The notes: a model not told the origin generated them from the letters alone. DNA of 20,591 nucleotides from DATKCN01 sp035513175 (GCA_035513175.1 DATKCN010000328.1:1-20591), one strand, 5' to 3'. Positions 8,255 to 16,861 are shown, counted from the stretch's first letter. Made by a program: numbers and translations.

Positions 8255-9870
8255 CAGGGACCAACGTTATTCTCGGTCCCGACACCATAGAGGATCGGGG
8301 ACGGGGTGGTGCGCGAGGGCAGTGACATCGCAGGCTCTGCGACACGGTCCGACGCAGGCGCGGCGGGCGCGCCGACTCGTGTCTCTGCTTTCCCAGCGAT
8401 GACGAATGCGATCTGATTGTGACGAATGAATTCCAGTCGATCCGCCTCAGTGGACTCCGACGAGAAGAACCACCTCATGGAGTCCCTGCGCTCGAAGAAG
8501 TCAAGCGTCTGAGCCCAATGGGCGACGAACGGGCGGGCATCGGAATACACGGGCACGAAGATGCCGATCTCGGTCGAGGACAGCACGACGGAACCCGGAG
8601 TTGCGATGTCCTCCAGTGTCGTCAGCGCCTGGACATCGGCGGCAGTCAGATAGAACGGGTAGTCCGCCCGGCGCAACTCGACGACTCGCCACGAGGTGAG
8701 ATATATATTCGTGAGCATGAGAAAGGCGAGCGTGCCGACGATCACGGTAGCTCGGACCTGAGGAACGCGGGACAGGGCGAGGTGGACACGGGCGGCGATG
8801 GCAACCAGTGTCTGTGTGGCCAGAATGCCGACCGGGACCTGATAGGCGGTGAGCATCTTGATCTGAAAGTCAGTGGGGATATAAAGTAGCGCGAATCCGG
8901 CGATGAACCAGGCGCGAACGAAGAGTTGTGGATGCGTCAGTTGTCGCCAGGCGTCCGGCCGCAGTTGCCACATCGCGAGCAGGAACGGGAGGCCCAGCAG
9001 GATGAGAAGGTGCGGGGGAGATGGGGTATAGACTCCGGCATTATCGTACTGGCTGAGCACTCCGTTCCAGGTTGGATCGAGCCGGGTCAGGGACAGCAGG
9101 TACAGTCCGGGCGGACCTGACCCCGCCAGGATGGCCCCCACCGGCCAGATGTGCTCCGGAACGTGACGGGTATGCGCGAATCGCGCCATGATGAACGCCG
9201 CTGGAATGACCACCGCCAGGAGGAGGTCATAGCCATGTGAGAAACCCAGGATGAGCGTCAGCACACCGGCCAGGGCTGAGTACCGGAGCCGTTTCGGACC
9301 CACGCCCAGCAGGACACACAGATAGATTCCCAGCAGCAGGGCCGCCGCGAACAGCAGGTGCGGGAATGCCATGGCCGAGAAGAAGGTGTTGGCCTCGGCA
9401 ACCTGGACGTCAAGGGGGTACGCGAGCGTGCCCGTCCATTGCTTGACGACGACGAGGATCCACCCGAGACCTGAGGAGAGCATGACGACGGCAAAGGCCA
9501 GCAGGGCGTGACGCGGAATCACGAGGCGACAGAAGAGCGCCAGCGCGATGACGAAGCCCGCGAGCGCGACGATCCGAAACAATTGGTACGTCGCGACCGG
9601 CCCCAGAGCGGTTTGGTAGGCGACTACTCCCAGCGGCCACCACTGCAGATTGAAGAAACGCGCGGCTCCCGCGTCGGGTGTCAGTGGATTCTCGATCAAC
9701 AGGCTCGCGGAAAACGCGCGCATCCACGCGAAGTACTGCGCGGTGTCGACGACGTTAAAGACGATCCCGGTGAAGCGCTCCGTGCTGGATTGCCGCAGGT
9801 ATCCGTACACGTATGGGACCGAACTCAACACGAACGTCAAGCCTGTGATTGCCGAGACACCACGCTTCAC
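8254..9870 (-). CDS. Polytopic membrane protein, GT-C-type glycosyltransferase-like
   Basis: This 538-residue protein has about ten hydrophobic helices and a soluble C-terminal portion after about residue 400. Its first extracytoplasmic loop carries an acidic stretch, NVVDTAQYFAWMRAF (39-53), where Asp42 would be the GT-C catalytic acid seen in polyprenyl-phosphate-sugar-using transferases. It continues with NPLTPDAGAARFFNLQWWP, also common in this class. It probably moves a sugar from a lipid carrier on the outer membrane face. The GTG start at 9870 overlaps the upstream GT-C stop by 4 bp (GTGA), and its own stop overlaps the next ATG by 1 bp, so three genes are translationally coupled. I recognise the fold class, not the family. 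A polymerase or glycan-translocating role is possible. Confidence 0.78.
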   Translation of the reverse strand: MKRGVSAITGLTFVLSSVPYVYGYLRQSSTERFTGIVFNVVDTAQYFAWMRAFSASLLIENPLTPDAGAARFFNLQWWPLGVVAYQTALGPVATYQLFRIVALAGFVIALALFCRLVIPRHALLAFAVVMLSSGLGWILVVVKQWTGTLAYPLDVQVAEANTFFSAMAFPHLLFAAALLLGIYLCVLLGVGPKRLRYSALAGVLTLILGFSHGYDLLLAVVIPAAFIMARFAHTRHVPEHIWPVGAILAGSGPPGLYLLSLTRLDPTWNGVLSQYDNAGVYTPSPPHLLILLGLPFLLAMWQLRPDAWRQLTHPQLFVRAWFIAGFALLYIPTDFQIKMLTAYQVPVGILATQTLVAIAARVHLALSRVPQVRATVIVGTLAFLMLTNIYLTSWRVVELRRADYPFYLTAADVQALTTLEDIATPGSVVLSSTEIGIFVPVYSDARPFVAHWAQTLDFFERRDSMRWFFSSESTEADRLEFIRHNQIAFVIAGKAETRVGAPAAPASDRVAEPAMSLPSRTTPSPILYGVGTENNVGP

Positions 9871-11408
9871 TGGACCAGGACTTTCTCGGTCGCGAGCAAC
9901 CGCATTGCGGATAGAGCCACGCCAAGCAGCACGAGGATCAGCAGCGGCACGAGACTCCAGGCACCGTTGAGAGACAGGACCATGCCGAGATTGCGGGCTA
10001 TATCGCCGTCACGCAGCGCAGGCAGGGCGTACCCCGTGAGGGGACGGCGAATCGTGTCCGGCGGGTAGCCCTGCCCGGCGAACGTCATCGTCCAGACGCA
10101 CAGTGCCGAGTACATCGACGCCAACCCGACGACGCCGAGCCCGGACAACCGCGCGCGCAATGGCTGGCTGTTGACCCAGCCAATCAGCACGCCGAGCGGA
10201 ATCGCAAGGAACGGCACGGCTGGTAGCAGGTAGCGCGGGCCGACAGCGAAGCCGCCCCACCACATCGTGGATGACGCAACGAACAGGAACATCAGCCCGA
10301 ACGACGCGATCGCCACGGCGACTGGAGCGCGCTGGTCACGGCTGCGCAGCGCGATCCAGATGCCTGGGATCGCGAGCAGCAGGACCGGGGCGAAGTAGAA
10401 CAGGCCACGAAATGGCGAGAATGAAACGCCCCAGATGGCGTTCCAGTGGGGATGGGTGAGGCTCATGAACCCGGTGTCATGTTGCTCCTGCCACAGAGCG
10501 GAATGTTCGTAACCGACCGGCAGAATTGTGCCGAACGCGATCCAGTCGTACGCCGCAAGCACCGCGAATGCCGGGAGAGCGCCCAGCGTGCCCCAGACAG
10601 CTGCGCGCTTTCCTGAAACAGCAAGCGCCCACAGCGCGATCGGCACGCCCGCAACGGCAGCCAGGTACTCGATGACAGTTGCCGCGCCGAGCAACGCTCC
10701 GATGGCAACCAGCCGCCGTGTCGTCAGGCCTGAGTCGGGCCGCAACAGCACCAGCGCGTACGCAGCGACCAGACAGACAGCCGCTGGCACATGGCCGTAG
10801 AACGCCTGCGAATAGGTGAACACCGGGCTCGCGAACCCGACGATCAGAGCGGACAGCAACGCGGCGATCCGGCAGCGGGCCAGGTGGAAGACGATCAGTG
10901 CGGTCAGCACACCCATGGCGGCGGCTGGCGCGCCAACGGCGAGCGCCGTCGCCGCATACAGCGCGACCACGCGGTCCACTCGCTTCTGGGACAGACCCTC
11001 GCCATCGGGATTCAGCGTCGCCGCGAAGGTGTCGCCGCGGCTCAGCCTGCCCGTGACGGAGCGCAGGCCGAGCGAGCCTGCCGCGTCGGTGAGGAAGTAC
11101 GGCGGGACGGCCAGCAACGACAGACCGGGCGCCTTGTCGGTGTAGGCATACCCATCGATGAGCGCGTAGTCTCCGGTGTTCGCGACGTACGAGTCGATGC
11201 GCACCGTGCGTTCGTCGACGAGCGCCTGCGTCAGGTTGAAGCGCGAGTTCTGGTTCCAGTCCTGCCAGCGGGGCGGGGTGTACACGTAGGCGACAAGCAG
11301 CGTCAGAAAGAGCAGCAGCAGCGGCAGGCCGGATGACCCGACGCGGGCAGGCGCGGTACGCGCGTTCTTCAGATGTCGCCGTGATGCGATTGACTGTGGT
11401 GCTGCCAC
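9867..11408 (-). CDS. Polytopic membrane protein, GT39/PMT-like (GT-C) glycosyltransferase
   Basis: The protein has about 513 residues and roughly ten to eleven membrane helices. After the first helix comes WQDWNQNSRFNLTQALVD, then YALIDGYAYTDKAPGLS. The DKAPG loop following an acidic first periplasmic loop is typical of bacterial GT39/PMT_2-like proteins that use polyprenyl-phosphate sugars. I chose GTG at 11408 because a run of seven G lies about 6 bases upstream; a TTG at 11423 would add five residues but sits inside that G run. The first 30 residues are basic and cytoplasmic. The gene follows a 92-bp gap that could hold a promoter and is the first of three coupled genes (4-bp overlap with the next). 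The acceptor could be glycan, lipid or protein. Confidence 0.82.
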   Translation of the reverse strand: MAAPQSIASRRHLKNARTAPARVGSSGLPLLLLFLTLLVAYVYTPPRWQDWNQNSRFNLTQALVDERTVRIDSYVANTGDYALIDGYAYTDKAPGLSLLAVPPYFLTDAAGSLGLRSVTGRLSRGDTFAATLNPDGEGLSQKRVDRVVALYAATALAVGAPAAAMGVLTALIVFHLARCRIAALLSALIVGFASPVFTYSQAFYGHVPAAVCLVAAYALVLLRPDSGLTTRRLVAIGALLGAATVIEYLAAVAGVPIALWALAVSGKRAAVWGTLGALPAFAVLAAYDWIAFGTILPVGYEHSALWQEQHDTGFMSLTHPHWNAIWGVSFSPFRGLFYFAPVLLLAIPGIWIALRSRDQRAPVAVAIASFGLMFLFVASSTMWWGGFAVGPRYLLPAVPFLAIPLGVLIGWVNSQPLRARLSGLGVVGLASMYSALCVWTMTFAGQGYPPDTIRRPLTGYALPALRDGDIARNLGMVLSLNGAWSLVPLLILVLLGVALSAMRLLATEKVLVQ

Positions 11409-11459
11409 GCTGAGCCCCCCCAAATCCGAACACTATGAATGGTGCAGTCAGCGAGTTGC

Positions 11460-11495
11460 GCGCAGTCTCACAGTCGTTCTGGCGCAGTGTGACAG
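11460..11495. repeat. Imperfect 14-bp direct repeat with 22-bp period upstream of the GT-C operon
   Basis: GCGCAGTCTCACAG at 11460-11473 and GCGCAGTGTGACAG at 11482-11495 match at 12 of 14 positions. Their starts are 22 bp apart, which is two helical turns. They lie in the 92-bp gap between the GT2 gene and the first GT-C gene, 52-87 bases upstream of the GTG at 11408. Position and spacing suit tandem binding of a regulator. Chance similarity in GC-rich DNA is quite possible. Confidence 0.4.
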
Positions 11496-11500
11496 GATGT

Positions 11501-12439
11501 TCAGATGACTTCGGATGTTGTCCAGCGGGCGAGAGGATCCGTGCGCACGATCGCCCAAAGCAACGCGAAGTCGGACTGGGGGGTCTGCCTCCCGATGGGT
11601 CGTCTGGTGACGACCTGGGCTGCCCAGCGCATGGGGATGCGAAGCGCGAGTCCGGTGACGATGACAAGCCAGAGCAGCGCACTCAAGGCCGGGCCATCGA
11701 GGACACGACGGAAGCCGACCCGGCTGCGGTACAGCGCGGAGCGGCGCGCGGTGTCGTAGTCTTGCGACGAGCCGCCGCCGACATGTGTCACCGCAAGGCC
11801 CGGCTCGTGCCAGACGCTCCAGCCTGCGTTCCAGAAGCGTCTGCACCAATCGACCTCTTCGCTGTACATGAAGAAGCGCGTGTCCAGTCCGCCAACATCC
11901 CGCACTGCGTCCATGCTGACAAACATGCAGGCCCCCTGAACCCAGTCGACAGGACCGTGAGACGAATGCGCGCCGTCACGTCGCCTCCCCAACCTGTCCA
12001 GGCCGATCGAGGCGCGGACATCGTCCCAGAACGTCGGGAATCTGCCCGCTTCCGCCTGCAGGCTGCCATCGAGGTTGAGGAGACGAACACCGACCATGCC
12101 TGTGCGATCGCGTTCGCGCAGGAGCGCGAGCGCTCGCCGCATGACTGACGACTGGATGAAGGCGTCGCTGTTGAGCAGCAGGGCGAATGGCGCGCGGGCC
12201 AGCGCAAGACCCTGATTGTTCGCGGCGGCGAACCCGACGTTGGCGTCGTTGCGCACCACGACGAGCGTTGGCTCCCAGGCTCCCAGCATCTCGACCGAAC
12301 CGTCTGTCGACCCGTTGTCAACCACGATGGTCTCCAGCGTGACGCCATCGGCCATGGCCGAAGCAGCGAGGTCGTCGAGGCAACGCCGCAGGTAGGCGCG
12401 CGCGTTGTATGAGACGACGATCACGCTGAGATCAGGCAT
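11501..12439 (-). CDS. GT2-family glycosyltransferase (rhamnosyltransferase-like)
   Basis: This inverting GT-A glycosyltransferase of 312 residues is counted from the preferred ATG, which gives MPDLSVIVVSYNARAYL, the classic GT2 start. With residues numbered from an alternative ATG at 12469 (ten residues longer), VDNGSTDGS is at 50-58 and NVGFAAANNQGLALA at 77-91. The metal-site segment LLNSDAF is at 98-104, and MYSEEVDWCRRF at 201-212 holds the catalytic-base region. The EEVDWCRR pattern and the length resemble WbbL-type rhamnosyltransferases. A hydrophobic stretch at about 261-276 could be a membrane-associating helix. The preferred ATG overlaps the upstream O-antigen-ligase-like stop by 8 bp (ATGCCTGA), consistent with coupling; ribosome sites for both starts are weak. 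The donor sugar is not established. Confidence 0.92.
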   Translation of the reverse strand: MPDLSVIVVSYNARAYLRRCLDDLAASAMADGVTLETIVVDNGSTDGSVEMLGAWEPTLVVVRNDANVGFAAANNQGLALARAPFALLLNSDAFIQSSVMRRALALLRERDRTGMVGVRLLNLDGSLQAEAGRFPTFWDDVRASIGLDRLGRRRDGAHSSHGPVDWVQGACMFVSMDAVRDVGGLDTRFFMYSEEVDWCRRFWNAGWSVWHEPGLAVTHVGGGSSQDYDTARRSALYRSRVGFRRVLDGPALSALLWLVIVTGLALRIPMRWAAQVVTRRPIGRQTPQSDFALLWAIVRTDPLARWTTSEVI

Positions 12440-13865
12440 TGGCCGGCGGTCCGTGACGCTGCTGGACATACAGCCCGCACACCATGGCGAACATCAGCCA
12501 GCTGTACACCGAGTGGTCGAAGCCGGCGATGGTCTGGTTGTAAACAAACGGGAGGAGCCAGTCGCCCAGGAAGAGCGAGATGGCCACGGCTGGGACGCCG
12601 CCGACGACGGCCAGACTGACCGCCCGGTCGGCAGCATGCTTGGCGTGCCGCAGCACCCTCCTGGCCAAGACCCAGAGCGCAACCATCAGTCCGACGAAGC
12701 TCAGCAAACCGGTGACGCCGGTTTGGGCCAGCATGTCAAAGTAATTGTTGTGCGTGGACATGGCGCGGTCGGGGATAAACGTGATGTAGTACATCGCGTA
12801 GCCTGCGGGGCCGGTCCCGAGCAGCAGGTGGTCGCCCAGAAGATCGACATTGCGTTGCCAGAGCGCGAGGCGGCCGAACTCCCCGTCGAGGCTGCCTTCT
12901 TCCCGTTGCCGCACGATGACGAGGTCGTGGACCAGTGAAAAATAGGACGACACGAGAACGGAGCTGAGAAGGGCCAGCACAATTCCGAACAGCGGCCGTG
13001 CCCACAATGTGATGAGCAGCAGCGCCACCATCCCTGGGAGCCACCCGCTCACCCACTTGCCCTCAACGATCGTCGCCATGAGCAGCCAACCGACCGCTCC
13101 CGTCGCCAGCAACCCACGCAGGACGGGATGCAGGCGATGGTTCACGAGCGCGTTGGCCCAACAAATGGCGATGAACCAGAGCCCGAAGAGTCCCGCTGTG
13201 TTGGCGCCCGGCACAGACGTTCCGAGGGCCTTGAACGGCAGCACGAGGAACCCGGTCACAACCATGGCGGAAACAATCGCCGTACGGACGCGCCGATCGC
13301 GGAGCAGATCGGCGCAGACGAACAACAGACTGACCGAGACGAGAATCAACACGGTAGCCGCAATCTGAACGCGTTGGAACGATGCCGGATACGTGATGCG
13401 TGGATCGAGTGTCAATCGGCCCCACATTAGTGAAAAGCCTGTGAACGCCAGGGCGAGCACGGCAGGAACGGCGACGTAGCTCGGCAGCAGATTCAACCGT
13501 TGACGGTTCAACGTTCGATGGACGAACCATCCAACGAGCAAGAGACACCCGCACAGTAGGCTCGCGACGAGCGGGCTCTGAGAACCGGTGCCAACGCTGA
13601 CTCGCACGCCGATCGCGCACGTCACCAGTGCCGCGAGCCCGATCACCGGGCGGATGACGATCAATGCGCCAAGCGTTATTCCGCACAGCGCGACCATCGG
13701 CAGGATTGCTCCGCGAGCCTGAAGTTGGAGAACGACAAACCCGATGCCGAGCAAGCCGAGCAGCGTGCATGTGAAGACGACGAAGCGGTGAACCAGCGCC
13801 GCCGGAGGGCGCGGTACCGTCAGGCGCCAGTGTGGCCGGGCGGAGATCCCCTCACGACTGACCAT
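12432..13865 (-). CDS. O-antigen ligase/polymerase-like membrane protein (Wzy/WaaL family)
   Basis: This polytopic protein of 477 residues has about eleven to twelve hydrophobic helices. It is probably the polymerase that joins lipid-linked repeat units, or a ligase. The large extracytoplasmic loop near the C-terminal third has the family hallmarks. These are RLALWQRNVDLLGDHLLLGT, then GPAGYAMYY, then STHNNYFDMLAQTGVTGLL. The H-N-x-(Y/F)-hydrophobic-xxxxxG pattern matches the Wzy_C/O-antigen ligase domain. I chose ATG at 13865 (MVSREGISARP), which overlaps the upstream GT4 stop by 14 bp and has GGGGTG just upstream. A TTG at 13880 is less likely. In a monoderm without lipopolysaccharide, polymerase is the simpler reading than ligase. 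Confidence 0.9.
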   Translation of the reverse strand: MVSREGISARPHWRLTVPRPPAALVHRFVVFTCTLLGLLGIGFVVLQLQARGAILPMVALCGITLGALIVIRPVIGLAALVTCAIGVRVSVGTGSQSPLVASLLCGCLLLVGWFVHRTLNRQRLNLLPSYVAVPAVLALAFTGFSLMWGRLTLDPRITYPASFQRVQIAATVLILVSVSLLFVCADLLRDRRVRTAIVSAMVVTGFLVLPFKALGTSVPGANTAGLFGLWFIAICWANALVNHRLHPVLRGLLATGAVGWLLMATIVEGKWVSGWLPGMVALLLITLWARPLFGIVLALLSSVLVSSYFSLVHDLVIVRQREEGSLDGEFGRLALWQRNVDLLGDHLLLGTGPAGYAMYYITFIPDRAMSTHNNYFDMLAQTGVTGLLSFVGLMVALWVLARRVLRHAKHAADRAVSLAVVGGVPAVAISLFLGDWLLPFVYNQTIAGFDHSVYSWLMFAMVCGLYVQQRHGPPANA

Positions 13866-15129
13866 GGAGCACCCCGTCAATTAGTCGTCTGAACTGCGCA
13901 GCGCTGGTTTCCCAGTTCCCATGCTGCATGACGAAGGCACGGCCGTTTGCGCCAAGCGACTGGGCCAGGTGATCGTCGCTCAGAAGCGACAGTGTCGCGT
14001 CGGCGAACTCGCGTGGATCATCGGCGATGAGCGCGTGCGTGCCAGCTGTTACCGGGATGCCCTCGATGCCTTTGCTGGTCGTGACGATGGGGATTCCGAT
14101 CGCCATCGCCTCCAGCAGCTTAATGCGCGTGCCGGTCCCGGACAGGATTGGCGCGATGAATACCCGTGATTCGCGGTACATGGGCTCGAGATCGTCGAGC
14201 CGGCCGGTGAGGCGCGTGCTCGGATCGATGTGGACCGGAAGCGCGGAGTCCGGGAGCGCGCCAGTTACGGCGAGGGTCACCCCGTCCATCTTCTCCGCAA
14301 TGTACGGAAGGATCGACGACGAGTAGAACTCGACCGCTTCGGCATTCGGAGCGTAGGTTAGTGATCCGGTGTAAAGCAGTTGGCGCGACGCGAGCGGCCG
14401 CCAGGGGGTCGGAAATCTGCTGACGCCGTTTGCGATTACCTGTGTCCGCGACGCGCCGGAGAGTCGCTCAAACGCATGCGCTTCATGCTCCGATGCCACA
14501 ACGAAGGCATCGATCTCGCCCGCCGCACGCCGAAGCAGCCGACGGTACTTGTGGTAGCGCAGGCTGTGACGCGCCCGACCGAGTCTGGATGCGCCGGGCG
14601 GCGCCGTTTCGAACGGCGACACATCGGGTTCGTCGAGAACGGCGCGGATCGTGGCGTCACTCTCGCGCAGAAAGTCGAGGTACCGCAACGTCTGCAGGTT
14701 CGTTCCGATGACGACGCTTGCGCCTGACCCGGCGACTGTCCAACTGACCGCTTCCGCTGTGTCCCGACTCCACGTCGCTACGAGGGACCGGGGGATGAGG
14801 GACAGGAATCCCAGGGCTCCGGACCACGACCGTGGGCGAAAGACGGGAATCGGGAACGCGTATTGCCGCCAGACTCCCGGCGTCGGAGGCAGCGGCCCGC
14901 GCCGCACGACGCCGGGCGGGAGGAGCGAGACGAGCACGATGTCGTGCGTTGAGGCGAATGCGTCAATGATCTGTCTGGTGCGCTGCTTTCTGCCGTTGTC
15001 GACTGGTTCGGGATGCCACGTCGTCAGGATGGCGACACGCGGGCGCGCCCTCCCTGCCGACGCCAATGACCGGGAAACGGCCGGGAATCCAGCCTCCTCC
15101 GCTCCAATCGACATCACGCGAGCATCCAT
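13852..15129 (-). CDS. GT4-family glycosyltransferase (GT-B fold)
   Basis: This cytoplasmic glycosyltransferase has 425 residues from the ATG at 15129; a GTG at 15138 would add three. About 28 residues precede the first beta strand (RPRVAILTTWHPEPVDNGRK), so a later start is conceivable, though no good ribosome site marks one. The second domain contains LLYTGSLTYAPNAEAVEFY and the donor-site stretch LSGTGTRIKLLEAMAIGIPI, then TSKGIEGIPVTAGTH. As in the two other GT4 genes here, the first Glu of EX7E is missing and the second (in LLEAMA) is kept. The gene starts about 23 bp after the radical SAM stop and overlaps the polymerase-like gene by 14 bp. Substrates are unknown. Confidence 0.9.
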   Translation of the reverse strand: MDARVMSIGAEEAGFPAVSRSLASAGRARPRVAILTTWHPEPVDNGRKQRTRQIIDAFASTHDIVLVSLLPPGVVRRGPLPPTPGVWRQYAFPIPVFRPRSWSGALGFLSLIPRSLVATWSRDTAEAVSWTVAGSGASVVIGTNLQTLRYLDFLRESDATIRAVLDEPDVSPFETAPPGASRLGRARHSLRYHKYRRLLRRAAGEIDAFVVASEHEAHAFERLSGASRTQVIANGVSRFPTPWRPLASRQLLYTGSLTYAPNAEAVEFYSSSILPYIAEKMDGVTLAVTGALPDSALPVHIDPSTRLTGRLDDLEPMYRESRVFIAPILSGTGTRIKLLEAMAIGIPIVTTSKGIEGIPVTAGTHALIADDPREFADATLSLLSDDHLAQSLGANGRAFVMQHGNWETSAAQFRRLIDGVLHGQS

Positions 15130-15152
15130 GGTCTTCACGACGCCGGGACCCG

Positions 15153-16826
15153 TCAGGTCGGCGTAACCTCAGACGGTCGAGCCCGCTCAACCGTCTTTGG
15201 TCCCCCGCGAGCCGAGACAATCCACTTGAGGTGCTCCAGCCCAAGGCTGAGTCCTGACTTGACCGTCGCGCGCGAGTTCATGCTGCGCAGATACGTCAGC
15301 GCAGGACCTGGGCGCAACGCCCACTCGCGGAAGGCGCGCTTTGCGTGGTATTCCAATTCCTGCGCTGTGAGATCCGGGTAGTTGAGGACCGTAGAACGGT
15401 CCATATCCAAATCCTCCCAGCGCGACGCCTGGATCCAGCCGTTCTGCACCGCCTCATAGTAAAAGGGCGTGCCTGGATAGGGGACGGCGATGTGGAACAG
15501 GGCCAGCGTGAGGGGCAGACTCTTCGCGAACGCGATCGTCTCGTTGATCGATTCAACTGTCTCGCCAGGCATGCCGATGATGAAGTAGCCCCAGTTCTTG
15601 ATGCCGAATCGGTTGCTAGCTTCGAGCGCTTTCCGCGTCTTGTCGAAGTTGATGCCTTTGCGCATGCGCTTGAGCACGTCCATCGAGCCGGATTCCAGCC
15701 CCCAGGAGAGCATCCAGAAGCCGGCTTTGGCCATCCACTCGAGCATCTCCTCGTCGATGAAATCGACGCGACTGTTGCTGGTCAGTCGGAATTTCGTGCC
15801 ATCCTCGATGATGAGCTTACAGAGGTCGATGACCACCTGCCGGTCGACGGTAAACAAGTCAGCATAGAAGTGGATATTCGTCACGCCCAGCGAGGCGAGC
15901 ACTTTCATCTCCTCGAGGATGCGCTCGGCCGAGTGGGAACGGACGGTGTTCTGCCACATGACGTGCTTGATGCAGAATCGGCATCCCGCCGGACAGCCGC
16001 GGCTGGTCACGACGAAGCTGTACGGGCCCTTGATCATCGGGATGCGATATTTGTCCAGCGGCAGCTTGTGATACAGCGGGATCGGGAGGTCGTCGAGATT
16101 GGGGATGAACTGCCGGTCGGTATTCGCGACCAATTCACCCTGATGCCGGAAGACACAACCTTGGACGCCGTGCAGTGTTTCGCCGGCATCCAGCTTCTGC
16201 GCTATCTCGCGCAGCGTGTATTCCGGTTCGTGCCGGATGACGACATCAAGCGATGGGTAGTCATTCAGCGTTTCATACGCCATTGGCGTGACGTGTGAAC
16301 CAATCGCGATTGTCGTCGACCCCAGCGGCTTGGCGAGGAACGTGGTGGTCATGTCGTTCTTGAGTGTCGGAGCGGTGACGTTCGTGACCATGAAACGCGG
16401 ACGCCAGTGTTCGAGCATCGCCTGAAACGTTGGCCAGTCCATGTCTTCGGCGATGCAGTCGATGATCTCCGTCGTGTATCCGACGTCTTCCATGACGGCG
16501 GCCAGACCAGCGAGCTCCGTCTGCGGCCAGATCATCTTCTCCCGTGAGCGGCGGCCGACGCGGTGAATGTCACGGATGAACACTTCGCCGTCTGGCGACG
16601 GCGGATTCACAAACAGGACATCGACCAGACTCTTCATCTCGCCCGCAAAGTCCTTGACGCTGGTCTGGCTGATCTGCATTAGGTCGACCGATCCAACCAT
16701 CGGGACGACCTTGAGTTGTTGCTTTCGTGGCGTGATCACGGCTCCTTCAACAGGCGTTAGTGGCAGGGTAGCCTTCGTCGTGCCGCTCGTGTCGATTGTT
16801 CCGGCGCCGTTCTTGGTCGTATCCAT
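15153..16826 (-). CDS. B12-binding-domain radical SAM enzyme
   Basis: This 557-residue protein has the two-domain layout of cobalamin-binding radical SAM enzymes (B12-binding, SPASM-less). A cobalamin-binding-like Rossmann domain runs from about 66 to 215, starting LVDVLFVNPPSPDGEVF. The usual DxHxxG cobalamin motif is not seen, which is common in this class. The radical SAM domain follows at about 265-480 with the 4Fe-4S motif SRGCPAGCRFC (Cys278, Cys282, Cys285). WGLESGS (375-381) and YFIIGMPGET (414-423) are further conserved parts. The first 65 residues, rich in Thr, Lys and Gln, lie outside both domains. The ATG at 16826 has GGGAG 5 bases upstream, so the extension looks real. It sits between the FAD enzyme and a GT4 gene. 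Methylation or rearrangement of a sugar or lipid carrier is a guess; relatives act on very different substrates. Confidence 0.9.
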   Translation of the reverse strand: MDTTKNGAGTIDTSGTTKATLPLTPVEGAVITPRKQQLKVVPMVGSVDLMQISQTSVKDFAGEMKSLVDVLFVNPPSPDGEVFIRDIHRVGRRSREKMIWPQTELAGLAAVMEDVGYTTEIIDCIAEDMDWPTFQAMLEHWRPRFMVTNVTAPTLKNDMTTTFLAKPLGSTTIAIGSHVTPMAYETLNDYPSLDVVIRHEPEYTLREIAQKLDAGETLHGVQGCVFRHQGELVANTDRQFIPNLDDLPIPLYHKLPLDKYRIPMIKGPYSFVVTSRGCPAGCRFCIKHVMWQNTVRSHSAERILEEMKVLASLGVTNIHFYADLFTVDRQVVIDLCKLIIEDGTKFRLTSNSRVDFIDEEMLEWMAKAGFWMLSWGLESGSMDVLKRMRKGINFDKTRKALEASNRFGIKNWGYFIIGMPGETVESINETIAFAKSLPLTLALFHIAVPYPGTPFYYEAVQNGWIQASRWEDLDMDRSTVLNYPDLTAQELEYHAKRAFREWALRPGPALTYLRSMNSRATVKSGLSLGLEHLKWIVSARGGPKTVERARPSEVTPT

Positions 16827-16861
16827 GCAGACTCCCGTCTCCTTAGTCCTATAGCGTCGAG

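Noticed and set aside
10477..11682. Minus-strand open frame of 401 codons overlapping the GT39-like gene
   Set aside because: It is an out-of-frame reading rich in Arg, Ser, Cys and Pro with no hydrophobic pattern, while the overlapping frame encodes a clear polytopic membrane protein.
11435..12148. Forward-strand open frame of 237 codons opposite the GT2 gene
   Set aside because: It is the mirror of a well-supported GT2 glycosyltransferase, and its residue content (Arg, Ala, Pro, Asp) is typical of an antisense shadow.
15345..16298. Long forward-strand open frame (317 codons) opposite the radical SAM gene
   Set aside because: It is antisense to a gene with clear conserved motifs, its translation has no recognisable domain, and long antisense frames are expected in GC-rich coding DNA.
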